A stretch of DNA of 64,000 nt from JAKQHY01 sp034429475 (GCA_034429475.1 DAOUGD010000058.1:1-64000); one strand, 5' to 3'. Numbered from the stretch's first letter, positions 8,244 through 18,465 are shown. The notes: generated by a model not told the origin, from the sequence alone. Numbers and translations are program-made.

Positions 8244-9017
8244 TCAGGGTTCATCGGAGTGGGTGAGGGCGGCGCCGAGGGCGACGACCGCCGCGCCCAC
8301 TACGGCGGCGCCTCCAAGCATTGTCGTTGCCGATTGAGCATGGAAAGAAGTCACTCTGGCGGCATTGGGCGGTTGATCCTCATCCCCGCCCGTAGGGTTG
8401 CAGATGTCTATGACATTTTGACCAGCTTCCACACAAATATCAGGGTCGCCTGGAGGCGGGCTACAATTGTCCTGTGCAACCTGTCCGGTAACGGGATCCC
8501 GGCAGAAGTCCGGTTCTGCATCACCAGGACATTGATCCGGTTCATTCACGGCCGGGATGCACTCGTCAGGTTCGGACGGGAGAGTCGCGCTACAGGAGTC
8601 ACCATTGCCGCCAGGCGCATCTGGGCATATATCGACATCGTCTGGTGCCGTATTGCATGTGTCCGGGGTGCCAGGTGGATTCTCACATAACAGATCGGGG
8701 TCTGGGATAGTAGGATCACATATATCAGGTGGCACATCAGGGGGAAGAGCGCAGATATCTGCCTCACTCCCAGGTACACATTCATCAAGTTCTTCCATTC
8801 CGGGTATGCAGACATCCGAACTACCTGGCTGAGAATCCGGACAGACATCTGTGTCCTCTCCTGGATTGCAGTAATCGGCCATGGCAGTGCAGTCATCGGC
8901 AAGCGCCGGGTTGGCGCCGCCAAAATTCAACACCCCAAAGTGGCTCAATCCGGCGGCGGCCGCTCCCGCCGCCAACCATTTCAAAAAGTCTCGTCTTGAC
9001 ATCGGTTTCATCACCAT
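8244..9017 (-). CDS. Tat-exported Asp-x-Cys repeat protein, candidate radical SAM substrate
   Basis: 257-aa protein. Residues 7-12 (SRRDFL) and a hydrophobic stretch (about 14-35) form a Tat signal. The body (41-206) contains 17 Cys at 43, 50, 59, 70, 80, 89, 100, 111, 121, 131, 142, 153, 163, 172, 185, 195 and 206, that is every 7-13 residues. In 16 of 17 the residue two before Cys is Asp (D-x-C); the exception is DLLC at 108-111. Pro and Gly fill the spacers. A C-terminal hydrophobic segment (about 231-252) could anchor it. AAGGAGG lies 6 nt before the start. The adjacent SPASM radical SAM gene suggests Cys-based modification such as thioether cross-links. Known Cys-to-Asp thioether systems (QhpD, PapB) make this plausible. 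No named family recognised. Confidence 0.85.
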   Translation of the reverse strand: MVMKPMSRRDFLKWLAAGAAAAGLSHFGVLNFGGANPALADDCTAMADYCNPGEDTDVCPDSQPGSSDVCIPGMEELDECVPGSEADICALPPDVPPDICDPTIPDPDLLCENPPGTPDTCNTAPDDVDICPDAPGGNGDSCSATLPSEPDECIPAVNEPDQCPGDAEPDFCRDPVTGQVAQDNCSPPPGDPDICVEAGQNVIDICNPTGGDEDQPPNAARVTSFHAQSATTMLGGAAVVGAAVVALGAALTHSDEP

Positions 9018-9143
9018 ACAGCACCTCCTTCAGCTAATCAGTGATGAAGAGTGATTCAAGAAACAAGCCTCACAGGAAATCCTCCACAACCACCTCCTTA
9101 TCCGCGGCGCAAGGTTGGTCGCTTAAGGCTCAGGATTGATCTT

Positions 9144-10583
9144 TTACCGCAACAGTGGCGCGACTTCCTCGCCCACCAATTGACTCAGGTAGTCCGGGTG
9201 CTGCGCGCGGAGCGTCTCGTAGAGCCAGACGCCGCGCTCGAACCAGCCGCGCAACTCGGCGCACCACCAGTCTTGCGGCTCGGCAAACGTCCCATCGGCG
9301 CAGGAAACGTGCCAGGGGCAGTAGCCGCCGCAGAGGTTGATGGCCCAGCAGGTCTCGCACTTGCGCTTGGTGGCGAAGTAGCCGCGCAGGTACGCCGCGA
9401 AACGTTCCCGGTCAATGCCGGTGCTCACGTGCCCCAGGATGTAGGCCGGCATCCCCACGTAGCGGTGGCAGGGATAGAGGGCGCCGTCAATGCCGACGGT
9501 CGTGCAGCCGCGCCCCACCCCGCAGCGCATCCGCCGGTTCTGCGCGTCGTGGATGTCGCGCACGACGCCGGCCCAGGGGTTGAAGCACACGCGCTCGCCG
9601 CGTTCCAACTGCGCGAATAACCGCTCGATGAAGAAATCGTCTTGCGCCGCCAGCACCGCATTCTCCGCCGGGCCGATGTCATAGGGGCCGAAGTTGTCCA
9701 CGCGCCCGGCGCAGCGGCTCATCGCCACGCGGGTGAAGCCGAAATCCTCCAGGAATTGCACGATTCTGGGTCGATCCAGGCAGCGATTGCTCAAGGTGCA
9801 GCGCACCGTCACGCTCCGGCGGCGCTCCATCAGGCGGCGCACGCCGCCCGCTGCCGCCGCAAACGAGCCTTCCCCATGGGCGAAAGGACGCACGGCGTCA
9901 TGCACTTCCGGCGGCCCGTCTATACTTACCATCAGCCCGAAGTTGTACTGCTTGATCAGGTCAATAACCTCGTCATCCAACAGCGTGCCATTGGTGGTCA
10001 TCGAGTACGTGACGTTTTTGCCGCGCTCCGCGCCGAGCTGCTGGCTGTAGGCGATGGCCTGCTTGAGCACCGGCTTGTTGAGCAGCGGCTCACCGCCGAA
10101 GAAGGTGATGTGGATAGCCTCGGCAGACGCGCCGCGCGTGAACGCCAGGTCAACCGACTGCCGGGCAGTCTCCCAGGACATCAAGCCGTGATGCAGTGCG
10201 TCGTTGTCGCTCATGTAGCAGTAGCGGCAGCGCAGATTGCACGCCTCAGCCAGATCGAGTTCGATATTGCCGGTTCCCATCTGCACCAGTTGTTGGATGT
10301 ACGCTTCGTTTTCGGGGTCATCGTAGGTCTGCAAAGGCGCGCGGAACAGGCCACGCTCTTCCAGCCAACGCAGCTCGCGCAGCACCGTCTGCGCGGTTTC
10401 CGCGCCGTGAGCGTCCGCCAGTTGCGCGCGCTGCGCCTCCGGCGACACGTCCTCCGCTCGCAGTCGTAGCGCATCGTAGGCCGGCGCGTCCAACTGCATC
10501 ACCGTGCTCGTCTCAATATCCAGCACGTACCGGTTGCCACGGTATTCAAACAGGTGGTAAGGAGAAAGGGAAAGGTCTTTCAT
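9144..10583 (-). CDS. Radical SAM/SPASM peptide-modifying enzyme
   Basis: 479-aa enzyme. Residues 1-85 resemble the N-terminal substrate-recognition region of peptide maturases. The radical SAM [4Fe-4S] motif is C115-NLR-C119-RY-C122, followed by FFGGEP (161-166). The C-terminal SPASM region holds further Cys: CGVGRGC, YPCHRYVG, then CETC, CGGYC and WWC, enough for two auxiliary clusters. This layout is that of enzymes that install thioether or C-C bonds in ribosomal peptides (SCIFF, QhpD and anSME-like groups). It lies directly upstream of the Asp-x-Cys protein gene, its likely substrate. The ribosome binding site at its start is weak (AAAGAG). The product chemistry is inferred. Confidence 0.92.
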   Translation of the reverse strand: MKDLSLSPYHLFEYRGNRYVLDIETSTVMQLDAPAYDALRLRAEDVSPEAQRAQLADAHGAETAQTVLRELRWLEERGLFRAPLQTYDDPENEAYIQQLVQMGTGNIELDLAEACNLRCRYCYMSDNDALHHGLMSWETARQSVDLAFTRGASAEAIHITFFGGEPLLNKPVLKQAIAYSQQLGAERGKNVTYSMTTNGTLLDDEVIDLIKQYNFGLMVSIDGPPEVHDAVRPFAHGEGSFAAAAGGVRRLMERRRSVTVRCTLSNRCLDRPRIVQFLEDFGFTRVAMSRCAGRVDNFGPYDIGPAENAVLAAQDDFFIERLFAQLERGERVCFNPWAGVVRDIHDAQNRRMRCGVGRGCTTVGIDGALYPCHRYVGMPAYILGHVSTGIDRERFAAYLRGYFATKRKCETCWAINLCGGYCPWHVSCADGTFAEPQDWWCAELRGWFERGVWLYETLRAQHPDYLSQLVGEEVAPLLR

Positions 10584-10601
10584 CTCTTTGTTATGGAAAA
10601 T

Positions 10602-10657
10602 GGGTAACGAGTAATGAGAAACGAGTATCCTTTACTCATTTCTCATTACTCATTTCT
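10602..10657. repeat. Word-type palindrome, GAGTAATGAG words
   Basis: GAGTAATGAGAAACGAGTA is followed within 6 nt by its near reverse complement TACTCATTTCTCATTACTCA. It lies between the membrane zinc-ribbon gene and the radical SAM gene. Confidence 0.75.
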
Positions 10658-10669
10658 GACTGCCCGCCT

Positions 10670-11011
10670 CTACTCTTTCGCCGCCGGCGCTTCTTTCATC
10701 GGCAGGTTTGCGCTGCAATAGGGGCAACTTGCCGATTGAGGGCCGGTCCACTTCACCTCGTCGCCGCTGATGGGGGCGTTGCATTTGGGACAAGAAGACG
10801 GCAGCAATTCCGGGCGATGCTCGCGATACTCCGGCGCGACGGCGGTGGGCACGGCCAGTTGGATGACCGCCTCCAGGATCCCGCTCAATGCCACCAATAT
10901 CAGGATTCCGGGCCAGAACCAGCCCTTCCAGAACAAAATCGCCAGGCCGACCAGCCAGATAGCCCCGTGGATCGTCCGCCACGGGCCGGTCAACTTATCA
11001 CTATGTTCCAT
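10670..11011 (-). CDS. Small membrane protein with C-terminal zinc ribbon
   Basis: 113-aa protein of unknown function. Two hydrophobic segments (about 13-32 and 34-55) are followed by a cytoplasmic-type zinc ribbon with CPKC and CPYC pairs (Cys at about 74, 77, 94 and 97). The start is preceded by AAGGAG. It is upstream of, and co-oriented with, the radical SAM/Asp-x-Cys genes, separated by a word palindrome, so it may or may not share their transcript. Confidence 0.75.
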   Translation of the reverse strand: MEHSDKLTGPWRTIHGAIWLVGLAILFWKGWFWPGILILVALSGILEAVIQLAVPTAVAPEYREHRPELLPSSCPKCNAPISGDEVKWTGPQSASCPYCSANLPMKEAPAAKE

Positions 11012-11030
11012 CGTCTATAGCTCCTTGAGG

Positions 11031-11090
11031 TTCAACGGATTGAACGGATTCAACGGAAACAAATCCGTTAAATCCGCTAAATCCGTTGAG
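11031..11090. repeat. Word-type palindrome, AACGGATT words
   Basis: Three AACGGATT-type words on the left are answered by AATCCGTT-type words on the right, ending CCGTTGAG. It lies just after the fucose isomerase stop, so it may serve as its terminator. The same words appear near 34215-34280, 51178-51253, 61348-61428 and 62226-62262. Confidence 0.8.
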
Positions 11091-11101
11091 AGAATTTTAG
11101 G

Positions 11102-12889
<1,788 letters not shown>

Positions 12890-12944
12890 AAGAAACTCCT
12901 TTCAAAGTGGAAACTGGTCATTGGAAACCGGTTATTGGTCGTTG

Positions 12945-14729
12945 TCATTCACCGACGGGCAGGGTAAACCAGAAAGTGCTGCCCTCCCCAACGGCGCTTT
13001 TCACACCGACTTTTCCGCCGAGTTTTTCGACAATGCGTTTGACGATGGACAGGCCCAGCCCGTGCCCTTCGACCTCCATCTGCCCGACCCGGGAGAACTC
13101 GGTGAACAAAGAAGCGCACTGCTCTGGAGAAAGCCCTACGCCGTTATCACGCACCCAGAAGGTAATTTTGGCTTTTGCGTCCTGGATTTTGGGCGTCGAA
13201 TCCCCCTCCGATGCCCAACCCTGTGCTCCAAAATCCGACATAGCGTACCCCAACTCCACACGCGGAGGAACGGCTTCATCCGGGCGACCGCCATACTTGC
13301 AGGCGTTGCTGACATAGTTCGCCCAGACCTCCTCGACCCACGGCGCGTAGCCCAGTGCAACCGGCCATGTTTCCGGCAGGATCACTTCCGCGCACGCGGC
13401 CTTCAACGCTACGGTGAGGCGAGTCAACGCCTCCGCCACGATGTGGGCCATATCCAGCACACCCGGTTCCAGGGTTTCAATACGCCGCACACTGGCTAAG
13501 AGTAACAGCTCATCCACGATGGCCGTCATTTTGTTGCCGGTTTGGGCGATGATGTGTAAGAACTCGGTCACCTTATCCGGCGCAATCTCGGTATAGCGCT
13601 TTTCCAGCAACCCACCGAACCCCACAATGGCCGATAGGGGATTCTTCAGGTCGTGGGCAACGGTGTGCGCAAACGCGTCCAACTCGGCGTTACTGGCTTC
13701 CAGTTCCACGGTGTACTGACGCAGCGCAGCCTCGCTTGCCCGGAGCGCTTTTTCCGCCGCGCGCCGCTCGGCCAATTCCTGCTCCAAAGCCTGATGTAGC
13801 TCCGCCTGCCGGATAGCGACGGCCAGCAGAACGCCGATTTCGACAGCAATGCGAGAGTGCTCCTTTGTAAAAGCATTCGGCTGGGCGGATTCCAGGGCTA
13901 ATGCGCCCAGGACTTGTTCCCGAAAGGGTAAGGGCACCAACAGGTACGCGCGGACGCCCTGGGCGTACAATCGCTCCTGTAGTGTAGAGCGGTGCGGCAC
14001 AGCGGTCAGATCGGCCACGTTGTGCAGCCGGGACAAGGGTGAGAGATCGTCGTGCAGTGAAGTTTCCCACATGGTAACATTGAGCAACACCTCAGAGTTA
14101 GCTTCTATCGCCAGGATTTTAGCCCGACGTTCAGGCGTGATTTCAATGACTGAAGCGCAACGGCAAGGAATCAACTGCCGGACGCGGCTGATAGCAGCGG
14201 TGGCAATCGCTGCCGAAGAGGGTGTCGCCAAAATAGCCTGATCCAACTCATGAAGGATTTGTAAACGGGCTTCAGCCTGCCGCCGTTCGGTCACTTCCTG
14301 TTCCAACCGCTCATTTTGTGCTTGAAGGCGCTGTTGCGCCTGACGCAGCGATAGGTGAATGGCGATGCGCGCCAACACTTCCTCGATGCCAAAAGGTTTG
14401 GTGATGTAGTCCACACCACCGGCTTTGAAAGCGTCTATCTTTTCCTGGGGCGCGCTCAGGGCGCTGAGGAAGATGACCGGAATGTCGCGGGTGCGTTCAT
14501 CGGCTTTCAGGTGCGCGCACGTCTCATAGCCATCCATCCCCGGCATCATAACATCCAACAGGATCAAATCCGGCGGGGTGGTCTGCGCCGACTCCAATGC
14601 GCGCTCACCACTGTTCACGACTCGCGCCTTGTAGTTGGCCTGCGTCAACAACTGGGATAACAGTTGTAAGTTCTCCTGCGTGTCATCCACCACTAAAATT
14701 GAAGCCTCTTGGGGTTTATCCATCTTCAT
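12945..14729 (-). CDS. Response regulator-GAF-histidine kinase hybrid
   Basis: 594-aa cytoplasmic signalling protein. Order: receiver domain (about 8-125, phospho-acceptor D59 in ILLDVMMPGMDG), coiled-coil linker, GAF-like domain (about 165-310), second coiled coil, HisKA box AHDLKNPLSA (phospho-acceptor His near 350), and HATPase with WVRDNGVGL and GHGLGLSIVKRI. An unusual insert of about 25-28 residues interrupts the HATPase between VELGY and ITFWVRDNG. The underlying DNA is a palindrome (13184-13236), so an intergenic-type repeat seems to have been captured in frame. The weak start region offers two ATGs (14729 and 14723). It is followed by fucI, perhaps in one transcript. Confidence 0.92.
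   Translation of the reverse strand: MKMDKPQEASILVVDDTQENLQLLSQLLTQANYKARVVNSGERALESAQTTPPDLILLDVMMPGMDGYETCAHLKADERTRDIPVIFLSALSAPQEKIDAFKAGGVDYITKPFGIEEVLARIAIHLSLRQAQQRLQAQNERLEQEVTERRQAEARLQILHELDQAILATPSSAAIATAAISRVRQLIPCRCASVIEITPERRAKILAIEANSEVLLNVTMWETSLHDDLSPLSRLHNVADLTAVPHRSTLQERLYAQGVRAYLLVPLPFREQVLGALALESAQPNAFTKEHSRIAVEIGVLLAVAIRQAELHQALEQELAERRAAEKALRASEAALRQYTVELEASNAELDAFAHTVAHDLKNPLSAIVGFGGLLEKRYTEIAPDKVTEFLHIIAQTGNKMTAIVDELLLLASVRRIETLEPGVLDMAHIVAEALTRLTVALKAACAEVILPETWPVALGYAPWVEEVWANYVSNACKYGGRPDEAVPPRVELGYAMSDFGAQGWASEGDSTPKIQDAKAKITFWVRDNGVGLSPEQCASLFTEFSRVGQMEVEGHGLGLSIVKRIVEKLGGKVGVKSAVGEGSTFWFTLPVGE
13184..13236. repeat. Palindromic insert inside the histidine kinase gene
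   Basis: GGATTTTGG (13184-13192) and CCAAAATCC (13228-13236) form a 9-bp inverted repeat inside the HATPase coding region, where the protein has extra residues compared with usual kinases. The reading frame stays open. Confidence 0.6.
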
Positions 14730-15040
14730 TCACCACAAAGTCGTGTCAATATTGAGAGACCCTACGCAACGACTCTCAAAATCTTCCGGGAAGCTAGTAA
14801 ATAGGCTTTTTTCGGAAGCCCTTTGACGCCAAAGTTGACCCAAATCCAGCTTCTGGGAAGGTGGACTGCGTAAGTTCTGATTGAGAGGAAATTCGATGAG
14901 TCGGAACATCAACCACAACCCAGGGAACACTTCGAGAAACAGAGGGATTTGAATGTGAGGTAATAGCAGTCAGCTTAGGATTCATCAGTATCTTGAACAC
15001 CCCTCATCCTTGAGTTATGCTCATGATACACCCACTCTCC
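14730..15040. other. Non-coding interval without a recognised gene
   Basis: About 310 bp between the kinase start and the racemase operon terminator. Only short frames without ribosome binding sites cross it, and none resembles a known protein. A weak GGCTT/AAGCC hairpin lies near 14803-14819. It should contain the kinase promoter, but I could not identify a convincing one. Confidence 0.5.
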
Positions 15041-15078
15041 ATAAAATAAAACCGGGGGCTGTCCCATAGCCCCCGGTT
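15041..15078 (-). terminator. Intrinsic terminator after the racemase gene
   Basis: An 11-bp perfect stem (AACCGGGGGCT at 15050-15060 with AGCCCCCGGTT at 15068-15078) is followed on the minus strand by TTTATTTTAT. It ends the epimerase-racemase transcript. Confidence 0.9.
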
Positions 15079-15181
15079 CTTCAGAAGGAGGAGAATCATC
15101 GTAATCCCTAAGCCATGCTTAAGATACCACACTCCCAATGAAATGACTTGACGCATAGATGACGATTACCTGGCGAACGGT

Positions 15182-16444
15182 TTACGGAATGTATGGCACG
15201 ATGTACGGGCCTTCGGGCAACACGGCCACGCGCGGCCCGTACTGCACGCGCAGTTTTTGCACTGTCGTGGGGATGTCGCGACAGGGCGTCAGCAACGCGG
15301 CGGCGATCTGCGTGTCCGTCAGGCCGTCACTGTACACGAAGACATCCGCGTGCCGTTGGATAAGCGCCTGTATCTGCACCTGCCATTGATCCGCCGCCGC
15401 AAAACCGGGGCGCGCCACCATCTCCAGCACACCCTGTGGCGAGCCGCCCTCGGCCAGCAGCGCGGCGTAACGCCCGTGAGCGGGGATGCCGTCCTCGCAG
15501 GCCGCCACCAGCAGAATCGCGCCGCCCGGCCGCACAATCTGCCGCGCCGCGCTCATCCCCTTGACCGTCTGGTAAAGGTTCTGATCCAGCGGATAGCCGC
15601 CGTTGGTGACAACGACCACATCGTAAGGGGCGGATACCGGCAACATCGCGTGGGCGCGCACGAATTCACAGCCTTGCGCGTGCGCCGCCTCCAGATCGCC
15701 GGCGAAGACGCCGGTAATGGCGCCCGCCGCGTTGATCGTGACATTCAGCAGGAACGTGGGGCGCGTCATCTGCGCGACTTCGAGCATCTCCTCCCACACG
15801 GGATTGCCGCGCGTGCGGCCCCACGTCGCGTTGGAGTGACCGATCATCGCTGTCCCGTGATTGGTGAGCACGCTTTCGGCGCCGGCCAGGGCAGGGAGTA
15901 CGCCCTTCGGGCCGCCGCTAAATCCGGCGAAGAAGTGCGGCTCGATCAGGCCGGTGAGGATACGCGCGTCGGCCTCCACAAAGCGCCGATTGACGCGCAC
16001 AGGATGGCCGAAGGACGTGACGCCCAGCGCGACCAGCCCGGCGTCGTCGTTGCCGTCGTGCTGGAGGCAGCGATAGGCGTCCACAATGCCGTCGCCCAAC
16101 AGCGCCCGCAACTCCGCCTCCGTCTGGCGGCGGTGCGTGCCGAGTGCGTTGAGCAGCGTGATGTCCGCCCGGCGCACGCCGGCCGCCTCCAGCTCGGCCA
16201 GCAGCGGCGGCAGGAGGCGCGCGTTGGGCGTCGCCCGCGTGATGTCGCTGTGGGCGATCACGACGGTATCGCCAGGCCGCACCCTCTCCGCCAGCGGCGC
16301 GCAGCCGATGGGCACGCGCAGGCCTTGCCGGATCACGGCAGTCTCGTCCCCCACCCCTGGCGCGGGCCGCGCGGTGAGCACGGCCACGTCATCCGGCAAG
16401 GCCACGGTCAGTCCGGTACGCCCATAACGCAGGAATACCTGCAT
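15182..16444 (-). CDS. LarA-like nickel-dependent racemase/epimerase family protein
   Basis: 420-aa protein of the DUF2088/LarA family, whose founding member racemises lactate with a nickel-pincer cofactor. Visible family segments: HSDITRATP (about 66-74), NALGTHR with a conserved His, EPHFFAGFSGGPKGVLPA containing His and the cofactor-type Lys, and TNGGYPLDQNLYQ. The substrate may be a sugar acid or another hydroxy acid instead of lactate; no larB, larC or larE is in the window. The start ATG overlaps the stop of the upstream epimerase gene by one base (TAATG), with GGAG 6 nt upstream, so the two are translationally coupled. Confidence 0.9.
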   Translation of the reverse strand: MQVFLRYGRTGLTVALPDDVAVLTARPAPGVGDETAVIRQGLRVPIGCAPLAERVRPGDTVVIAHSDITRATPNARLLPPLLAELEAAGVRRADITLLNALGTHRRQTEAELRALLGDGIVDAYRCLQHDGNDDAGLVALGVTSFGHPVRVNRRFVEADARILTGLIEPHFFAGFSGGPKGVLPALAGAESVLTNHGTAMIGHSNATWGRTRGNPVWEEMLEVAQMTRPTFLLNVTINAAGAITGVFAGDLEAAHAQGCEFVRAHAMLPVSAPYDVVVVTNGGYPLDQNLYQTVKGMSAARQIVRPGGAILLVAACEDGIPAHGRYAALLAEGGSPQGVLEMVARPGFAAADQWQVQIQALIQRHADVFVYSDGLTDTQIAAALLTPCRDIPTTVQKLRVQYGPRVAVLPEGPYIVPYIP

Positions 16445-17487
16445 TACCGCTCCGTCACGTATTCCGGCTCGAAACCAATCAGCGCGCGCGCTTTGTCAAT
16501 GCTGACGAGCGATTCGTCGCCTTCCACCGGGCGCTTCCACGTCTTCACGTCAGGATACATCAACGACGCCAATGCCATCGAAGGCAGGCCGGCGGAATTG
16601 TGGCTGCCCACAATCCACAGAGGGTGGCTGCCTTCGTAGTCCGCTATCAACGCCTTACCGATGGCCTGCGCCGCGTCCCGCACGTCGAGGGAGGTCCAGA
16701 AATCATTGCGGCCAAAGAACATCATGGCATGAGGCATCTTTTGGAATTCTGCGCGCATTTCCTCGTGAGAGATTTCCCCGCGCTCCTGGCGTTCACGCAA
16801 TTCATGTAGCCGCGTGCGAAGCGTCTCCACCTCTGCCTGACGCTCAGCTTCAGGCAACGCCATCAGCGCATCAAAGCTGCGCTGGAGATGGGCGTGGAAC
16901 ATCTCCCGGTCGCCGCCCCAGGGCCGCCGCGCGAACCACTCCGGGTTGAAGACGAAGGGGAAGCGCATACAGACCCCAGAGATGCCATTGCGCCGCCAGA
17001 AGTAGGCCGCCGTCTCCTCCAAAATCTGCTTGGAGTACGAGTACACGTCGGTCGTATAACCAGGGTGATCCTCGTCAATAGGGAAGTAGTGAACGTCAAT
17101 GTTGCGAATGCCGTAGTTATTGCCAAGCGCGTTGATGGAACTCGCGCTCACCACGCGCTTGACGCCCAGGTCCGCTGCCGCCTGATACACATTAAACGTC
17201 CCGCCGACGTTGATACCGAAAATCTCCGCATCTTTGCCGGGGATGGGGCTTGGAATCGCCGCCAGATGCACTACCGCGTCCATACCTTCGAAGAGCGGAT
17301 GCAGTGCGGCAAAATCGGTAATATCCACCTGAGCATACTCCGCCCCCCGGATGCGTTCCGCCGCATCGGGCGGCAACTCACCTGCCGGATTGCGATCCAC
17401 GACCCGCACGCTGTGCCCTTGCGCCATCAGATGCGCCGTCGTAAAACTGCCAATGTGGCCGCTGCCACCGGTAATCAACACCTTCAT
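16444..17487 (-). CDS. NAD-dependent epimerase/dehydratase with coiled-coil insert
   Basis: 347-aa extended short-chain dehydrogenase. The NAD site is GGSGHIGS (7-14) and the catalytic pair Y149/K153 lies in VYSYSK; SASSIN (114-119) carries the family Ser. Between about 198 and 250 there is a highly charged, helix-forming segment rich in Glu, Arg and Leu, not expected in the substrate lobe. GGAGG precedes the start. It is coupled by a one-base overlap to the LarA-like gene, so both probably work on the same sugar or sugar acid. Substrate unknown. Confidence 0.88.
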   Translation of the reverse strand: MKVLITGGSGHIGSFTTAHLMAQGHSVRVVDRNPAGELPPDAAERIRGAEYAQVDITDFAALHPLFEGMDAVVHLAAIPSPIPGKDAEIFGINVGGTFNVYQAAADLGVKRVVSASSINALGNNYGIRNIDVHYFPIDEDHPGYTTDVYSYSKQILEETAAYFWRRNGISGVCMRFPFVFNPEWFARRPWGGDREMFHAHLQRSFDALMALPEAERQAEVETLRTRLHELRERQERGEISHEEMRAEFQKMPHAMMFFGRNDFWTSLDVRDAAQAIGKALIADYEGSHPLWIVGSHNSAGLPSMALASLMYPDVKTWKRPVEGDESLVSIDKARALIGFEPEYVTER

Positions 17488-17584
17488 ACGTTATAGCCTC
17501 CAGGTCAAAAGTTACAAGTTGAAAGTTAAAAGTTGGTGTAAATCCCTTCTATTATACTGCGTAAACCGCACAAGACGACATACA

Positions 17585-17614
17585 ACAAAAAACCTCCGAG
17601 TTGCCCCGGAGGTT
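17585..17614 (-). terminator. Intrinsic terminator after the AIM24-family gene
   Basis: AACCTCCG (17591-17598) pairs with CGGAGGTT (17607-17614); the minus strand continues with TTTTTTG. It follows the AIM24 gene by about 25 bp and closes the long housekeeping transcript. Confidence 0.88.
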
Positions 17615-17640
17615 AAAGGTTACGAATTACGGAGTACGGA

Positions 17641-18429
17641 TTACGACCCCATCAGCTTCGTCAGCCCCTTGATGACGGAGCCTTCATCTACGGTTGTGCC
17701 GCCATGTGAGGGCGCCGATTGCGTGATGCGGTCGGCCAGGCGCGAGAGCGGCAGCGATTGCAGCCAGACGCGCCCCGTGCCCTGCAACGTCGCCAGGAAC
17801 AGCCCCTCGCCGCCGAAGACCATGGACTTGAGGTTGCCCGCGCGCTCGATGTTGTAGTCAATGTGGCTCTCGAAAGCGACGATACAGCCGGTGTCAATCA
17901 GCAGTTTGCTGTTTTCCAGCCGCTTCTCGATGATCGTGCCGCCGGCGTGGATGAAGACCATCCCGTCGCCCCGCAGCTTTTGCAGGATGAAGCCCTCGCC
18001 GCCGAACAGGCCCGCGCCCAGCCGCTTGTTGAAGGCGATGCTGATCTCGGTGCCGAGCGCCGCCGCCAGGAACGAGTCCTTCTGGCAGAGCAGTTCGCCG
18101 CTGGTTTCGTCCAGGTCAATGGCGATGATCTTGCCCGGATAGGGCGCGGCAAATGCGACGTGCTGTTTCCCCGCACCGCCGTTGGTGAAGTGGGTCATAA
18201 ACAGCGACTCACCCGTGATAACGCGCTTGCCGATGCTCACTAACTTGTCCATAAATCCGGCTTGCGGCTTGGAACCGTCGCCCATCTTGGACTCAAACCT
18301 GATCCCTGGCTCCATATACATCATCGCGCCGGCTTCGGCAATGACGGTTTCGCCCGGATCCAGCTCCACCTCGACGAATTGCAGGTCGTCCCCGTAAACT
18401 TGATAATCAACAACGTGACTCTGTGTCAT
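17641..18429 (-). CDS. AIM24-family (TIGR00266-like) protein
   Basis: 262-aa beta-rich protein of a widespread family named after mitochondrial AIM24; bacterial function is unknown. Typical features: an N-terminal EVELDPGETVIAEAGAMMYM segment, Gly-rich turns such as GLFGGEGFILQKL and VFGGEGLFLATL, and an internal two-fold repeat of that motif. No signal peptide or membrane segment. AAGGAGG precedes the start. Word-type repeats separate it from the acetyltransferase gene upstream on the same strand. Confidence 0.9.
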   Translation of the reverse strand: MTQSHVVDYQVYGDDLQFVEVELDPGETVIAEAGAMMYMEPGIRFESKMGDGSKPQAGFMDKLVSIGKRVITGESLFMTHFTNGGAGKQHVAFAAPYPGKIIAIDLDETSGELLCQKDSFLAAALGTEISIAFNKRLGAGLFGGEGFILQKLRGDGMVFIHAGGTIIEKRLENSKLLIDTGCIVAFESHIDYNIERAGNLKSMVFGGEGLFLATLQGTGRVWLQSLPLSRLADRITQSAPSHGGTTVDEGSVIKGLTKLMGS

Positions 18430-18465
18430 TTTATCCCTCCTTGGAATGGTTAATTGGATGGTGAG

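Noticed and set aside
9080..9105. Tiny GTG frame with AAGGAGG upstream of the Asp-x-Cys gene
   Set aside because: Only five codons; the ribosome-binding-like site could be chance, and no terminator or alternative structure accompanies it.
13184..13236. Intein or group I intron in the kinase
   Set aside because: The insert is far too short and has no splice-type residues.
14730..15000. Possible broken gene upstream of the kinase
   Set aside because: Short minus-strand frames of 66-68 codons overlap in different frames and resemble no known protein; no repeat ends or transposase motifs.
15257..16639. 460-codon plus-strand frame
   Set aside because: Antisense to the LarA-like gene, with no recognisable motif and shadow-type composition.
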